In this document: piece after piece, positions 46,414 to 56,932 of the stretch
Layout of the letters: each line of letters begins with the position of its first letter
Numbering within the stretch: the stretch's first letter is position 1
DNA from: Ilex aquifolium
Lineage: Eukaryota > Streptophyta > Magnoliopsida > Aquifoliales > Aquifoliaceae
DNA length: 64,000 nt
Direction of reading: 5' to 3'
NCBI GenBank assembly: GCA_951799425.1
Contig: OX637402.1
Location: forward strand, 9,328,001-9,392,000
Notes under the pieces: generated by a model
Seen by the model: only the letters and a program-made list of their open reading frames with translations
Databases searched by the model: none
What the model was told of the DNA's origin: nothing
Made by a program: the position numbers and the translations under genes

Positions 46414-48758
46414 TGTAAAACCCAGGATAAATTTGAACTTTTTATGAAAAATGGCAAAACGGTAATTTACCACTACGGTACAAGTTACAAACTTGAATTT
46501 TTCTAGAGCTCGGATGACTAAACAGACCTCACCGTTGGATTCGTCTTGCGAAATCTAGCAACCCTGTCAATTTTCATCGAATTCCAAGATAGTCAGATTT
46601 TTCGCGTTTTACGTGGCGGTCAGGTCTCAGGTGACCCAAAAATAAATTTTTGAATAAAATTTTGAAAGTTGGAAAATAATTTAAAGCAAGTTCAAATAAA
46701 AAAAATTTTGAACTTGAACTGGGGCTAAATTTAATTGTTTCGAGGCGAAAACGGACCCGAAAAAAAGAGGTCATGTGGCGCGATGAGGACCAAGTATTTA
46801 GGAGTATAAAAAGGGGAGAAGTATCAGATTTCTCCCCATTTGGTCTACTGCTTCTCAAGTTGGGGAGGAAAAGAGGGAAAAAAAGAAAGCTCTCCACCTT
46901 CTCTCTACGATCTACGGAGATTGCGCGCTCAAATCAACGTGAGCCAAGAGGAAAAGTTGTTCATCTCGTCGAGAGCTACGCGACTATACCAAAAAGTGCG
47001 GTTTTTACCGAAGTTCAAAGAACCAAATTTTTGGAAGCTAGGGCTTTGGGCTAGAAGCGGGTTCTTGGAGCTTCCTACGGTTGTTCTTTACACTTCAAGA
47101 GGTAGAATTTTCTCCCTAATTAGGTTTATTTCCAACCTAGGGTGAGTATATGGAATGGGTAGGGTGTTAGATGTTTATGATCCTTGCCTATTGTTGTAAA
47201 AAAATTGAGGAAATGGGTACTGATATTAGGTAGAATAAATTCTATCTTGAATTGGTGTGTGGAAATTGCTAATTTGTGATTTCTTAGAAAAATGGCATTA
47301 TGTGGGCATGCTATGTGTTTATATTGTGCCTTGTGAATTAAGTGTGTTATTGGCATAGATTATGTGCTAACGTGTTTGGGATTTGTTGTTGGGTATAATG
47401 TTAAAATATGTTTTATGATATGTTAGCATTATGATGAGTGTGAAATTATATGCTTTTGATATAATTGGCAATAGATTGGTGGAAATTGCTCATTTGGCAT
47501 ACATTGCATATTGGGTAAGATGTTGGCATCACATTCATGGGCATTGGGCATGAGTGTGGGTGTGTGTGTGCATGGTTCAATCAAACACCATACTTGGTGG
47601 ATGTTGGGCAGGCTTGGGAAAAGTTGGAATGAAGTTCCGACTGAGTCGCACGGTTGCATGAAAAACTTGTGTCGGGTATAGCAAGAAGGTCTAGACTCTC
47701 TCTCGGGTGCAAGACCCGACTATTGGCTTATACACTTCCGACGGTGCAAGTCCAAAAAAGTGTATCGGTGTGCGGAGCCGGCGGTGCGACACCAAAAGTC
47801 CGCTACCCAACAAAGACACATGATTTTGTTTTATAAAATAGTCATTTGATGTGAAACATCAATGGCGGGGGCTTGGGATGCCCGAATTTTTATACATGGA
47901 AATTGCATATGTTGAGGGAGCCGACAAAGGCTCGGGTTGATGTACATGAGTGGGTCTCATCTCATGCATGTTCTTGATTGGAATGTTTGTTGTTTTGATG
48001 AATGTTGCATGTGAACATTTCATATGCACTTAGGTTGGGAAGTAACCTCTTTAGGAGATACCCTATTGAGCGTGGCTCACCTTTCGTGGGACAACATTTC
48101 AGGTGGGGGATATGCTCCGGCGGATGGCTCTCAATCGGGCCCCCATGGTTGAAGAAAAAAAAATGACATGTGGCTTTTATGTCTTATTTTTGTAAAACTT
48201 CATGTAAATTCCTGTTGGACAAGTAATTGTATGAAATAAATTATAATCGAACTTGTATTAACTATATTTGGTGCATAAATACATGTTATATAAGTTGGGA
48301 ATGAATTGGAATTGAAAAAGGAAGGAATTGTAGGAAAAAAGGCAAAACCTTCTGGAAGGTCGATGAAAACCTTCCGGAAGAACTTTTCCAGTGGGCAAAA
48401 CCTTCCGGAAGGTCTATCAAAACCTTTCGGAAGGTTTTTCAAAAATCTAAAATTTTAAGAATGATTTCCTATGCTTCCGAGCTTTGAGTTCTTTTGTTCA
48501 AATGATATAAATGGACATTAAATGAGGATAAATTGTTGTATACTGGACCTCAGATAGGTCATGTGAATGTCGTGTACGCAGGTTATGCAATGGGAGTTCC
48601 CGGTACAAGGGAGACTCCGTCCAAATTTTGGGTTTTGTGATCCCCGTTAAGGGGATGCTATTGACGTGAGGTCGAGTTGTGCGACAATCACGGGTATTTC
48701 CGCGGGTTGATGGGTAATCAATGGTTAACAAAGGACCCCCGGTTTTAGGGGTGTCACA
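46414..48758 (+). repeat. 5' LTR of element E
   Basis: It starts TGTAAAACCCAGG and ends GGGGTGTCACA at 48758, next to a PBS-like TGGTATTAGAGC. A second LTR tail plus PBS follows at 48812-48859. It carries a four-site CCTTCCGGAAGG array (48349-48435) upstream of a TATA box (TATAAATGGAC, 48506-48516) that is shared with LTR H. Confidence 0.85.
48347..48440 (+). promoter_or_regulatory. CCTTCCGGAAGG palindrome array in LTR E
   Basis: Four sites start at 48349, 48370, 48401 and 48423, with spacings 21, 31 and 22. The spacers (GGTCGATGAAAA, CAGTGGGCAAAA) resemble those in Athila-type LTRs A and C. The TATA box is about 70 bp downstream. LTRs G and H lack the array at this place. Confidence 0.88.
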
Positions 48759-48761
48759 GCT

Positions 48762-48859
48762 TGGTATTAGAGCGTATTGATATCTTAGCTTAATTCGAAT
48801 TAATCATGGGTAAATTACGGACACCCAAATTTTGGGGTGTCACAACTTGGTATCAGAGC
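48762..48859 (+). other. Duplicated LTR end and primer binding site of element E
   Basis: PBS 1 (48762-48773, TGGTATTAGAGC, one mismatch to tRNA-iMet) follows the LTR end at 48758. Then a second LTR tail (TAAATTACGGACACCC ... GGGGTGTCACA, 48811-48844) is followed by an exact PBS 2 (48848-48859, TGGTATCAGAGC). The second tail resembles the tail of LTR G rather than that of LTR E. Confidence 0.85.
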
Positions 48860-49175
48860 TTAGGTATACGATTTACCTAGGGTTTGATGGGCATGGGTCT
48901 AGACCATTGCATTCATTATGCATTTCACATTTGTACTATGTGTTATGTAGATTATATGCATGGTAAGATGTATATGGAAATGGACACACTAGGGTTAGAA
49001 AACATTACATTAGGCGTTGGAAAACAAATGAACGGGATGGTTCATGGGGTAGATGTCTACTAGTGGTTGGCACATGCTCTACTAGTTAGATAAGGAGGTA
49101 AATCTCAAAGTTTGAACGTGATCCCTACTTTGGGATAGTAAGTTAGTACTCTATTGCTATTTGGCATGTGTATAG

Positions 49176-50100
49176 ATGACAAATAGAGGGAGAGGACGCG
49201 GCCGAGGCTATGTGCGGAAAATAACCAACCACCACCGGCCTTTGACCAACAAGCCTTCATGGAGGCTATTGGCACGATGGTTGCCACCATTGCACAAGCT
49301 AGTGCAAATGTGGGGCAAGGAGGCTCAAATAACCTCCAAAGGTTCAAGGCACACAAACCTCCGACTTTTCTGGGAGGGGCGGATCTGATGGTGATCGATC
49401 GTTGGTTCCAACAAGTCGACAAGATTTTAGAGGCGATGGAGATCACCTCTGATGCCACGAAGATAAGACTAGCTGCATTCCAGCTAAAAGGAGAAGCCCA
49501 TCTGTGGTGGGATTAGGCAAAGGCCTCGAAGAACTTAGAGGCAATGACATGGGGAGAGTTCCGGGAGCTCTTCATGGGCAAGTACTTCCCAATGGCCGTT
49601 CGACATGCGAAGGCCCAAGAATTCTTAGACTTGAAGCAAGGGACTATGATGGTGATGTAGTATGTGGCTAAGTTCACCGAATTAGCCCGCTTTGCTGATG
49701 ATTATGTGGCCACCGACTTGGCCAAAGTCAAAAGGTTTGAGGATTGGTTGAAGTTGTCCATCTGGGGTAAAATTGTGGGCCACCGCCTACAGGATTTGGA
49801 CTCAATGGTCGAGACGGAAATGACCATTGAGAGAGAGGTTGACGACGTACGAAGCATCCGAGATACAGGTGTTAAGGATAAGAAGAAGGAGGGTCAATCC
49901 TCTTCTTCTAGTTCAAGGAAGAAGCAACGAACTTCTACTCCATAGGGACACCAGGGACAGGGCCGCGGCTACCAAGGCCAAGGCCAAGGTCAATCCTCCC
50001 AAGGTGGGAGACACTTTAGGGCTTCTACCCAGGCAGGCTCACAGACATGTTTTCATTGTAACCAACCGGGCCACATGAAGCGAGATTGTCCTCAGAGGCA
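49176..50100 (+). pseudogene. gag: gag of element E, broken
   Basis: An Arg/Gly-rich start (R-G-R-G-R-G near 49185) is followed, in a shifted frame, by the Tekay-type gag core: P-P-T-F-L-G-G-A-D, Q-V-D-K-I-L-E, L-D-L-K-Q-G and A-R-F-A-D-D-Y-V motifs. Stops lie near 49515 and 49658. A zinc knuckle (C-F-H-C-N-Q-P-G-H-M-K-R-D-C) is at about 50049-50090 in yet another frame. It is the capsid/nucleocapsid precursor of a dead copy. Confidence 0.88.
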
Positions 50101-50365
50101 GGGATCCCAGAGTTACGGGGCATCTCAGTCCCAGTCATCAGTGGGATAGCCGCAGACTTATTTTGTTCCTCCTTACCTCACCATGGGCCAAGGAAGCTAG
50201 TACCAGTTCCAGGGCACCACTCAGGCCCCTACCACTTTCCGAGAAAGGACTCCGCAATCAGGCCAGATGGGCCAAGGCATGGGCCGAGGTCGGGGACAGG
50301 GCATGCAGGCCGGGACTTCGGGGACCTAGGGGCGTGTCTACGCCATCACACCTCAGGCTGAGCCA

Positions 50366-52336
50366 GTGGATCAGTCAGTCATTCAGGGTATATTTCTACT
50401 CTCTCGCTTGTGGGCTAGGGCGTTATTTGATTCTGGTGCATCGCATTCATTCAGTTCTGCATCATGTGTGAGAGATTTGGACTTGGAGGTTGAGACCTTG
50501 GAAGAGCCATTGCATTTGAGTTTTCTCCTAGGGGCTAGGGTACGTGTCGATAAGATATGTTAGGATTGTGAGTTAGAGACCTCTGGGGTTCTACTCACCG
50601 TTGACCTTAGGGTCATGAACATGTCAGAGTTTGATGTCATCCTTAGGACGGATTGGTTGACGGCACATCGGGTCATCATTGATTGTGATCGGAAAAGGGT
50701 AACTGCCTGCCTACACACATGACGGTGTTTGTTTTAAGTTTCAGGGGGAGAAGCACGGTGCTTTTCCCCAATCCGTGTATTATTCTCGATGGCATGGACA
50801 GTTGATGGGTTGGCTTGCTAGCCTTACCCTGTAGGACAAGGCGAGACAGGAGTTAGGTCTACCTCTGGTGGTTTGTGAGTTTGAGGACATTTTTTCTGAA
50901 TGAACTACCGGGATTACCTCCACATAGGGATGTTGACTTCACCATTGAGTTACATCCGGCACATCCCCTATTTCTATGACTCCGTATAGGATGGCGCCAG
51001 CTGAGTTACAAGAACTTAAGGTCCAATTGCAAGAATTGTTGGACAAGGGCTTTATTAGACCGAGCACTTCACCTTGGGGCGCTCCAGTGTTGTTCGCCAA
51101 GAAAAAGGACAAGACCCTTCGGTTATGCATAGACTACCGGCAGTTAAATCGGGTCACCATCAAGAATAAGAGGAGTCCGGGTCTACTCTAAGATAGATCT
51201 TCACACTGGCTACCATCAGTTGAGGATTAGGGAGGCAGATATCCCTAAGACGACGTTCAGAACGCGGTATGGGCATTTTGAGTTCACCGTGATGCCCTTT
51301 GGATTGACGAATACCCCGGCGACATTCATGGATCTCATGCATACGGTGTTCCAGCCCTACCTAGATCAGTTCGTCGTGGTTTTTGTAGACAACATCTTGA
51401 TCTACTCCAAGACCGAGGAGGAGCATGAGGATCACTTAAGGGTTGTTCTCCAGACATTGAGAGACCACCAGTTGTACGCTAAGTTTAGTAAATGTGAATT
51501 TTGGCTTACAGAGGTAAAATTTTTGGGACACGTGGTATCGGCTTCGGGGGTGTCAGTTGACCCGGAGAAGGTTGAGGCAGTTATGAGTTGGGAGAGGCTA
51601 AAGTCAGTCTTCGAGATACGTAGTTTCTTGGGATTGGCGGGATATTACTGGAGGTTCATTGAAGACTTCTCCCGACTAGCTGCACCTATGACTAGATTGA
51701 CCCGGAAAAAGGTCAAGTTTGAGTGGAATGACTCGTGTGAGGGAGCATTCCAGGAGTTGAAGGGAAGGCTTTACCTCAGCTCTTATTTTGATAGTCCTAG
51801 AGAGAGGACAGATGTACACAGTGTACTGTGATGCCTCTAGAGACAAAACTTGGTTTTGTTTTGATGTAGTCCGAGAGGGAGGTGGCTTATGGTTCTCGAC
51901 AATTAAAGAACCACGAGCAGAATTACCCCCACACATGATATGGAGTTGGCGACCATAGTCTTTGCCTTGAAGGCTTGGCTCCACTATCTATATGGTGAGC
52001 AGTTTGAGGTGTTTTCGGATCACAAAAGTCTGAAGTATATCTTTACACAGCGGGACCTCAATATGAGGCAACGCCGGAGGATGGTGTATTTGGAGGACTA
52101 CGACTTCACTTTGCATTACCATCCCGGTAAGGTAAATGTGGTGGTTGATGCACTTAGCCGGAAGTCATGGGGAGTTGTGGCTAGTGTGGCTTCCCGAGAG
52201 TGGCGGATGCTCGAGACTATGGGACAGTTTGGACTGCATTATCGGGATCAGACTCAGGGTGTTTTAGGGACCTTGGTGGTTACGCCTTCCCTACTGAGCA
52301 GGGTGATTGAGTCCCAGGGGCAGGACCCAGAGTTAT
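50366..52336 (+). pseudogene. pol: pol of element E, part 1: protease, RT, RNase H, broken
   Basis: Protease has L-F-D-S-G-A-S-H-S-F (about 50427). RT starts near 50960 with [10 protein letters not shown] deletion of roughly 15 codons removes the Y-P-L-P-R-I-D-D region near 51167, and reading resumes at [10 protein letters not shown] (51178). The catalytic motif reads F-V-D-N instead of F-V-D-D (about 51385). A frameshift and stop near 51830 separate RT from RNase H. Part of RNase H and the connection ([22 protein letters not shown]) are open in 51940-52336. The reading is then cut by element D. Confidence 0.9.
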
Positions 52337-53408
52337 TGCTTCAACTTTAAAAGTGTAAACCCAAGCGCAGGTTGAGCAGAGTAATATAATCTCGGAAGTC
52401 CGAGGTCGATCCCACGAGGAAGTGTAACAAGGAACAATCACACAAACAACAACAGTAATTTGGAAGGAAAAAGATTTGTGTGGTAAATTGTTGATTGGAG
52501 AAAAGTGATTTTTGGTATTTGAAACAGTAATAAATAAAATACTAGAGCATCAGGTACTCCCTCTCAACTTCATACAATAATAGTTAAAGACTCAAAGCTT
52601 GACTTGAAAGAGGAATTAAATGTCAGTTAACCCAATTAACAAATCAAGTGATAAATCCAAAAGTTATAATCAAACGACTACCAGGAACCTGAATAATCAT
52701 TCAATCATATTATTCTATGAAATAATGTTAATCCTTCCAGCGTGGAATAACTAGTGATTTACACGCAGGGAAACTCAAGCAATTGATGTACGTGGCACAA
52801 CAACTCAAGAATTTATACAGCATAAACACTTTGCTAAAATATTAGGAATTAAATTAACACAGTTCCATAAATCCTTAAGTACAAGAGTCAATAAAAATAC
52901 CGTACTCCGTCGAGAGATTTTCCCCTAGCCCTAGCTTAGCCTTCTAGCCAGACATAATACAGGATGCAGAAAAAAGACTAAGAACAAAAGACCCCCCTTT
53001 ACAAGGTCCTAGGTTCGTATTTATAAATTACATTCCCAAGAGATTGCATCCCACTAGGATTCTAACTTCGGCAGCAGAGGCTTTACACGCGTCCGGACGC
53101 GCCTCTCTCAACCGTCCGGACGCAACTTCCAGAATGGTCATTCCTGCGTTTATCAACTTTCTGCCAATCGCGTCCGGACGCGTACACTCCATCCGTCCGG
53201 ACGCGTATTCCAGTGTGATCCCTCCTGAGCTATGCTTCTTCTTTCCATAATTTGTCCCCAAAACTATGCTTTTTACCTGCAAATTATCACAGATCAACAT
53301 TTACTAGCATAACACTCAATTTGGATAAACTCTTATTTTTATCACAATTTTACAATTAAAATATCATCTTTTCATAATAATAATTGTGATTATTTGGACT
53401 TAATCACA
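52337..53408 (-). repeat. 3' LTR of element D (1072 bp)
   Basis: It is identical by eye to 62715-63786. On the minus strand it starts TGTGATTAAGTCC and ends TTGAAGCA. A TATA box (TATAAATA, 53018-53025) lies about 65 bp downstream of the palindrome array. The short open stretches over the array are not genes. Confidence 0.95.
53087..53206 (-). promoter_or_regulatory. GCGTCCGGACGC palindrome array in the 3' LTR of D
   Basis: Four sites have CCGG at 53093, 53116, 53174 and 53197, forming two pairs exactly 23 bp apart, 81 bp from pair to pair. The array is directly upstream of the LTR TATA box. The copy in the 5' LTR is at 63465-63584. Confidence 0.92.
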
Positions 53409-53421
53409 CCCCCCCACTTAA
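53409..53421 (-). other. 3' polypurine tract of element D
   Basis: Minus-strand TTTAAGTGGGGGGG lies next to the LTR start. The preceding CTAGGGACTAGCAAGG phrase is shared with elements B and C. Confidence 0.85.
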
Positions 53422-54301
53422 ACCTTGCTAGTCCCTAGTGAGGCAAACAACGAAACATATAATACTATAAACAAAACAAAACCACTTTCGTAGGATTCAC
53501 GATTGCATTTAGCATATGCAACAAGCCTTTAAACCCCTAGGTTTCCCCTAGTGGACGAGTATAGTCTCGTGAGGGTTTCCAGATATGATACCCACAAACA
53601 TCACCTTGTGCTCAAATGTCTGAATAACACCTTTATAATATAAGTTGCTACCACATTATTTAAATACTAAGACACAAACTTTTTATAAGCACATGCGAAA
53701 CAACATATAGAACTATGCGGTATATAACTGTATACACTTATCATATTCACATATAAACTCGTGTGTAGTGTGAGTTAACTGTACCAAGTCAGTAATTTAT
53801 CCGGTAATCACCTCTACAACTATCAACTATTCGTCTCAATGCCAAATCTCACTAGATGATTCACTCATGAGTAATTCTCTCAGATTATAGTAGTTATACA
53901 CTCAAGTATCACATGTGAGTGGAGGGTATTTAAATCAACACAAAAGAATGCTCACATGTTCCATTAAGAAGAACGTAATCCAAAAGAAAAGGATTTGACA
54001 TAATCTCATGAAAGGAAATCAACACATCATAAGTAAATACTCACCCTTCTCTTCCTTATTCACACAAGTCATGCATCCATCAATACACTCTTGAGATCAA
54101 ATAGGTCTTTATTTAAGGTTGTAATGGGGCCTTGGGATTAGGGTTTTGAAACGAAAGATATTTAGGAATTCAAAAGACTATCCCGAGAGAACATGTACAT
54201 TACACAACCAAACTTCTTTCCATGGCCTTTCACTCTCCATCCTTTAGAAGCACAATTTACATCACTTGCTTATATTTTTTTTTCTTCTTGTCAAACGCAT
54301 G

Positions 54302-54344
<43 letters not shown>

Positions 54345-54381
54345 CAGGACATCGAATGCAAATATTCACAAGTAAGTAAAA

Positions 54382-54440
<59 letters not shown>

Positions 54441-55260
54441 GCCAACATCTCCAAAATTACATAAACAATACAAGTTCAATCTCAGGATAACCAAGGGTAA
54501 AAGATATTATTATTATTTTTTTTTTTTTCATTGGCTTGGTTATTATATGTTGGGCATAAGAAATAAAATTTTTCTTTAAAGGCTCAATCATAGCTTCTAG
54601 GGATAATAATATTCAAAGAATAAGGTTTAGGCTCAAATAATGACAAAGATGGCCTAAAATCATATCTCAAGAGCTTTTGATAACACACTTCTCATGCAAA
54701 TAATTCAAAGTCAAGCAATTATTCACCATATTGGTGTTAACCAAAACAAAAATAATGAGACTATTGAAGGAGATTAGCTGAATAAAAATATTTTTTATTG
54801 AGTAAATGTAAATAACCCTCCAAGAAAGATTGGAACAAAACTCACTAGGGTTTTTATGCATCTCCACTATATGTCTCAAGTTCTCAAGGTAAAATACCTA
54901 ACAAATTTTCAACTTGGTAATGTCTAAAGTGCACAAATTTTGAGTTTTTATAAGAACATGATATGAGATACAAAAATATAGAATAAAGTTCTATGTGATG
55001 CTTAAACAGTTGCAAATTTAAAGCTAAGCAAATTATTTCTATATTGTGGTATCAAATTACTCATAACAACGTTATTTAGATATTTGATAACACATCAAAC
55101 AACATATGCATCTTATATAATACTGAGAATTTTGAGTACAATGCATATTCAAAATATAAAAGAAATCAAGCCTAACAAAAACTACCCAAAAGAGGCTTTG
55201 ATTTCTACATAAAACTGGAAAAGAAAATAACAGAAATAACTTTCAAACACCGGGACCGAG
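53422..55260 (-). other. Conserved non-coding block of element D (after the post-pol ORF)
   Basis: It has the same landmarks, order and orientation as the block at 16620-17420 of B: CAATAGTCTCATTAT, TTTGTTTTGGTTA, ATCCCTAG...ATGATTGAGCC and CCAAGGCCCCATTAC. It contains two long T-runs on the + strand (54308-54341 and 54386-54437), where B has a purine-rich tract. Here the block is between the post-pol ORF and the 3' LTR. The long phenylalanine-rich or lysine-rich open stretches are homopolymer artefacts. Confidence 0.75.
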
Positions 55261-55268
55261 AAAAAATC

Positions 55269-56345
55269 CTAAGATGAGGGGCCTGCCTGATCACGAGAAC
55301 TATGTCCTAGTCCCCTCATCTCAGCCCTCAACTCTCTCATCTCCTTCCTCATCTCTCTCTGACCTCTCAATAACTCGAACAGAATCTGCCGGTCAGTCCT
55401 GGGATCAGTGTCTTCATCCACTGGCAAATCAAAATCTTCATCGAAATTGAAGAGCTGATCCCACTCCTCCACCGGTACATCCCCCTCAGCTGCAGCCTCC
55501 CCTTGCTGGCCCCTCGTCCCCACTGGCCTCGCCACACTCCGACTCTTTAGAAGAGAGCCGGAGGTGAGTGCAACAACTTTCTTTGCCTTCTCCATCGTGG
55601 CGTCAATCACCACCCCCGCCCTCTCACAAAATGCGGTAGCCAGACCGGGAAATGGGAAAGATGGCTTCTTATGGTCAACAGTGGCCCTACGCATCTCTGA
55701 GAAAATAAGGGAGGGTAGGTCTATGGTCTTGCCAGTGCCTATGGCATACAGAAGTCGGGCTCGGTCAGGGTATATGTGATTATTCCTCAGCAAAGGAAAA
55801 ATGTTGGAGACTGAAATCAGATTGAGAATCTTGTACTTATTGGTCAAGTCTCCCTGCTGAAGGAATTTCACTCCCTCAGTCCACACAAAACCTTGCTCAC
55901 CCATTAACTCCCTACCCACCTCATCACCCCCAAAATTCTGAGGGTATTCGGGGACAGCCACCCGGGCTTGAGTCATCTCAGTCAGTTGGGCAATGGCTGA
56001 AGCATCTATATTGATGTGCTTGCCTCGGACATAGGTGGTCAGCTGACCATTCCCGAGGTCATCGGCATTGCTGTAGAACTCCCTTGCCAGGATGGGAATG
56101 CAAGGCCACTCTCTACCCATAAACTCGGCCCACCCTCTAGATGTGATGATCTCTTGGATTCCTAAACGAGAGAAATCCTTGAGTTCAATCCTCCTCTCAC
56201 AGACAAAGGGCTTGGAGGCATAGTATTTCTCAAACCTTACACGCTCCTCTAGTATTTGGAAACGTATGGGGTCATATGTGGTGTCCTCCTCTTCTTGGGT
56301 GCTTGCTCGGGCTCTCTTTGAGGAGGAGGCTCTTGGTGGTGCCAT
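55269..56345 (-). CDS. Post-pol (env-position) protein of element D, intact (358 aa)
   Basis: The ORF is intact. The N-terminus has a basic S-S-K-R-A-R stretch (residues about 8-13) that could act as a nuclear localisation signal. Residues about 60-240 form the domain shared with B and C (R-E-F-Y, Y-V-R-G-K, L-T-N-K-Y-K-I-L-N and P-D-R-A-R-L-L-Y-A-I-G-T-G-K motifs), which I relate to the putative plant transposon protein family. An acidic region (about 285-315) is followed by a short coiled coil rich in R-E-M-R heptads (about 320-346). There is no signal peptide, membrane segment or cleavage site. The start aligns with the internal Met of the B protein. A TATA box lies about 96 bp upstream of the ATG, so it probably has its own promoter. 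Function is unknown; see the findings for the binding hypothesis. Confidence 0.85.
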   Translation of the reverse strand: MAPPRASSSKRARASTQEEEDTTYDPIRFQILEERVRFEKYYASKPFVCERRIELKDFSRLGIQEIITSRGWAEFMGREWPCIPILAREFYSNADDLGNGQLTTYVRGKHINIDASAIAQLTEMTQARVAVPEYPQNFGGDEVGRELMGEQGFVWTEGVKFLQQGDLTNKYKILNLISVSNIFPLLRNNHIYPDRARLLYAIGTGKTIDLPSLIFSEMRRATVDHKKPSFPFPGLATAFCERAGVVIDATMEKAKKVVALTSGSLLKSRSVARPVGTRGQQGEAAAEGDVPVEEWDQLFNFDEDFDLPVDEDTDPRTDRQILFELLRGQREMRKEMRELRAEMRGLGHSSRDQAGPSS

Positions 56346-56440
56346 AGTTGTTAGAGTATAGCAGAGAGGAGTGGAAAGGGTGGGAGGTGTTTGAAAATCG
56401 GTTTAGAAATGTGTTGAACAAGTTAACTGACAAAGCCTCT

Positions 56441-56447
56441 ATTTATA
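56441..56447 (-). promoter_or_regulatory. TATA box of the post-pol gene of element D
   Basis: Minus-strand TATAAATAGAGGC lies between the internal palindrome array (nearest site about 11 bp upstream) and the ATG at 56345. It would give a 5' leader of about 65 bases. The LTR promoter has the same array-then-TATAAATA order. Confidence 0.75.
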
Positions 56448-56455
56448 GATTTTCA

Positions 56456-56716
56456 CACGCGTCCGGACGCATGAGGTGTTTCCGTCCGGACGCGGCTCAA
56501 CTGCAGGCATTAATAGGCTTTGAATGACACGCGTCCGGACGCATGGTGAGGTCCCGTCCGGACGCGTGTTCTGAATTTGAAACGTTTAGACTTCCGTCCG
56601 GACGCGTCGCAAATCACCGTCCGGACGCGTGTGCCAGTATGTTCAGCCTATTCTCCCCCCATCCGGACGCAAACTCCAGAAGATTTTATACTATAATTTG
56701 TGCGTCCGGACGCGAG
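56456..56716 (-). promoter_or_regulatory. Internal GCGTCCGGACGC array upstream of the post-pol gene of D
   Basis: Eight sites have CCGG at 56463, 56486, 56535, 56558, 56598, 56621, 56663 and 56706. The first six form three pairs exactly 23 bp apart, the same pair spacing as in the LTR. The arms are those of the LTR array. They occur nowhere else that I noticed in the window. Confidence 0.92.
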
Positions 56717-56932
56717 TTCCAGTGAATTGATTACTCTATACTTAGAAAAATTTGCACTTTTCTTCAACTATTTCTCTCCCAAGTGATTCCCTTCTACTTC
56801 TAAAAATTTCTAAGGACAAAAAAAAAGAAAAAAAAAAATAAGAAAATTCTACTTAGCTATCTAAAAAAAAATAAACACAATAACCACAGTTTCATGTGCA
56901 CATCAACTTCAAAATTTTTCAAGTAAATGCTC

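Noticed and set aside
46162..46506. Open frame of 114 codons at the start of element E
   Set aside because: It crosses from the flank into the LTR and has no recognisable domain, so it is probably chance.
49176..49388. Separate Arg/Gly-rich host protein at the start of gag E
   Set aside because: Element F has the same Arg/Gly-rich start fused to gag. Here a frameshift makes it look separate.
53044..53250. Open frames of 68 and 90 codons over the LTR array of D (and copies at 63422-63678)
   Set aside because: They read through GC-rich palindromes with repeated S-G-R and R-P-D-A words, are overlapping on both strands and match no family.
54222..54464. Phenylalanine-rich open frame and its lysine-rich reverse
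   Set aside because: Both arise from long T-runs in the non-coding block of element D.
55269..56345. Viral-type envelope glycoprotein
   Set aside because: The position is that called env in Athila, but there is no signal peptide, furin-like site, fusion peptide or C-terminal membrane anchor. The composition suggests a nuclear protein.
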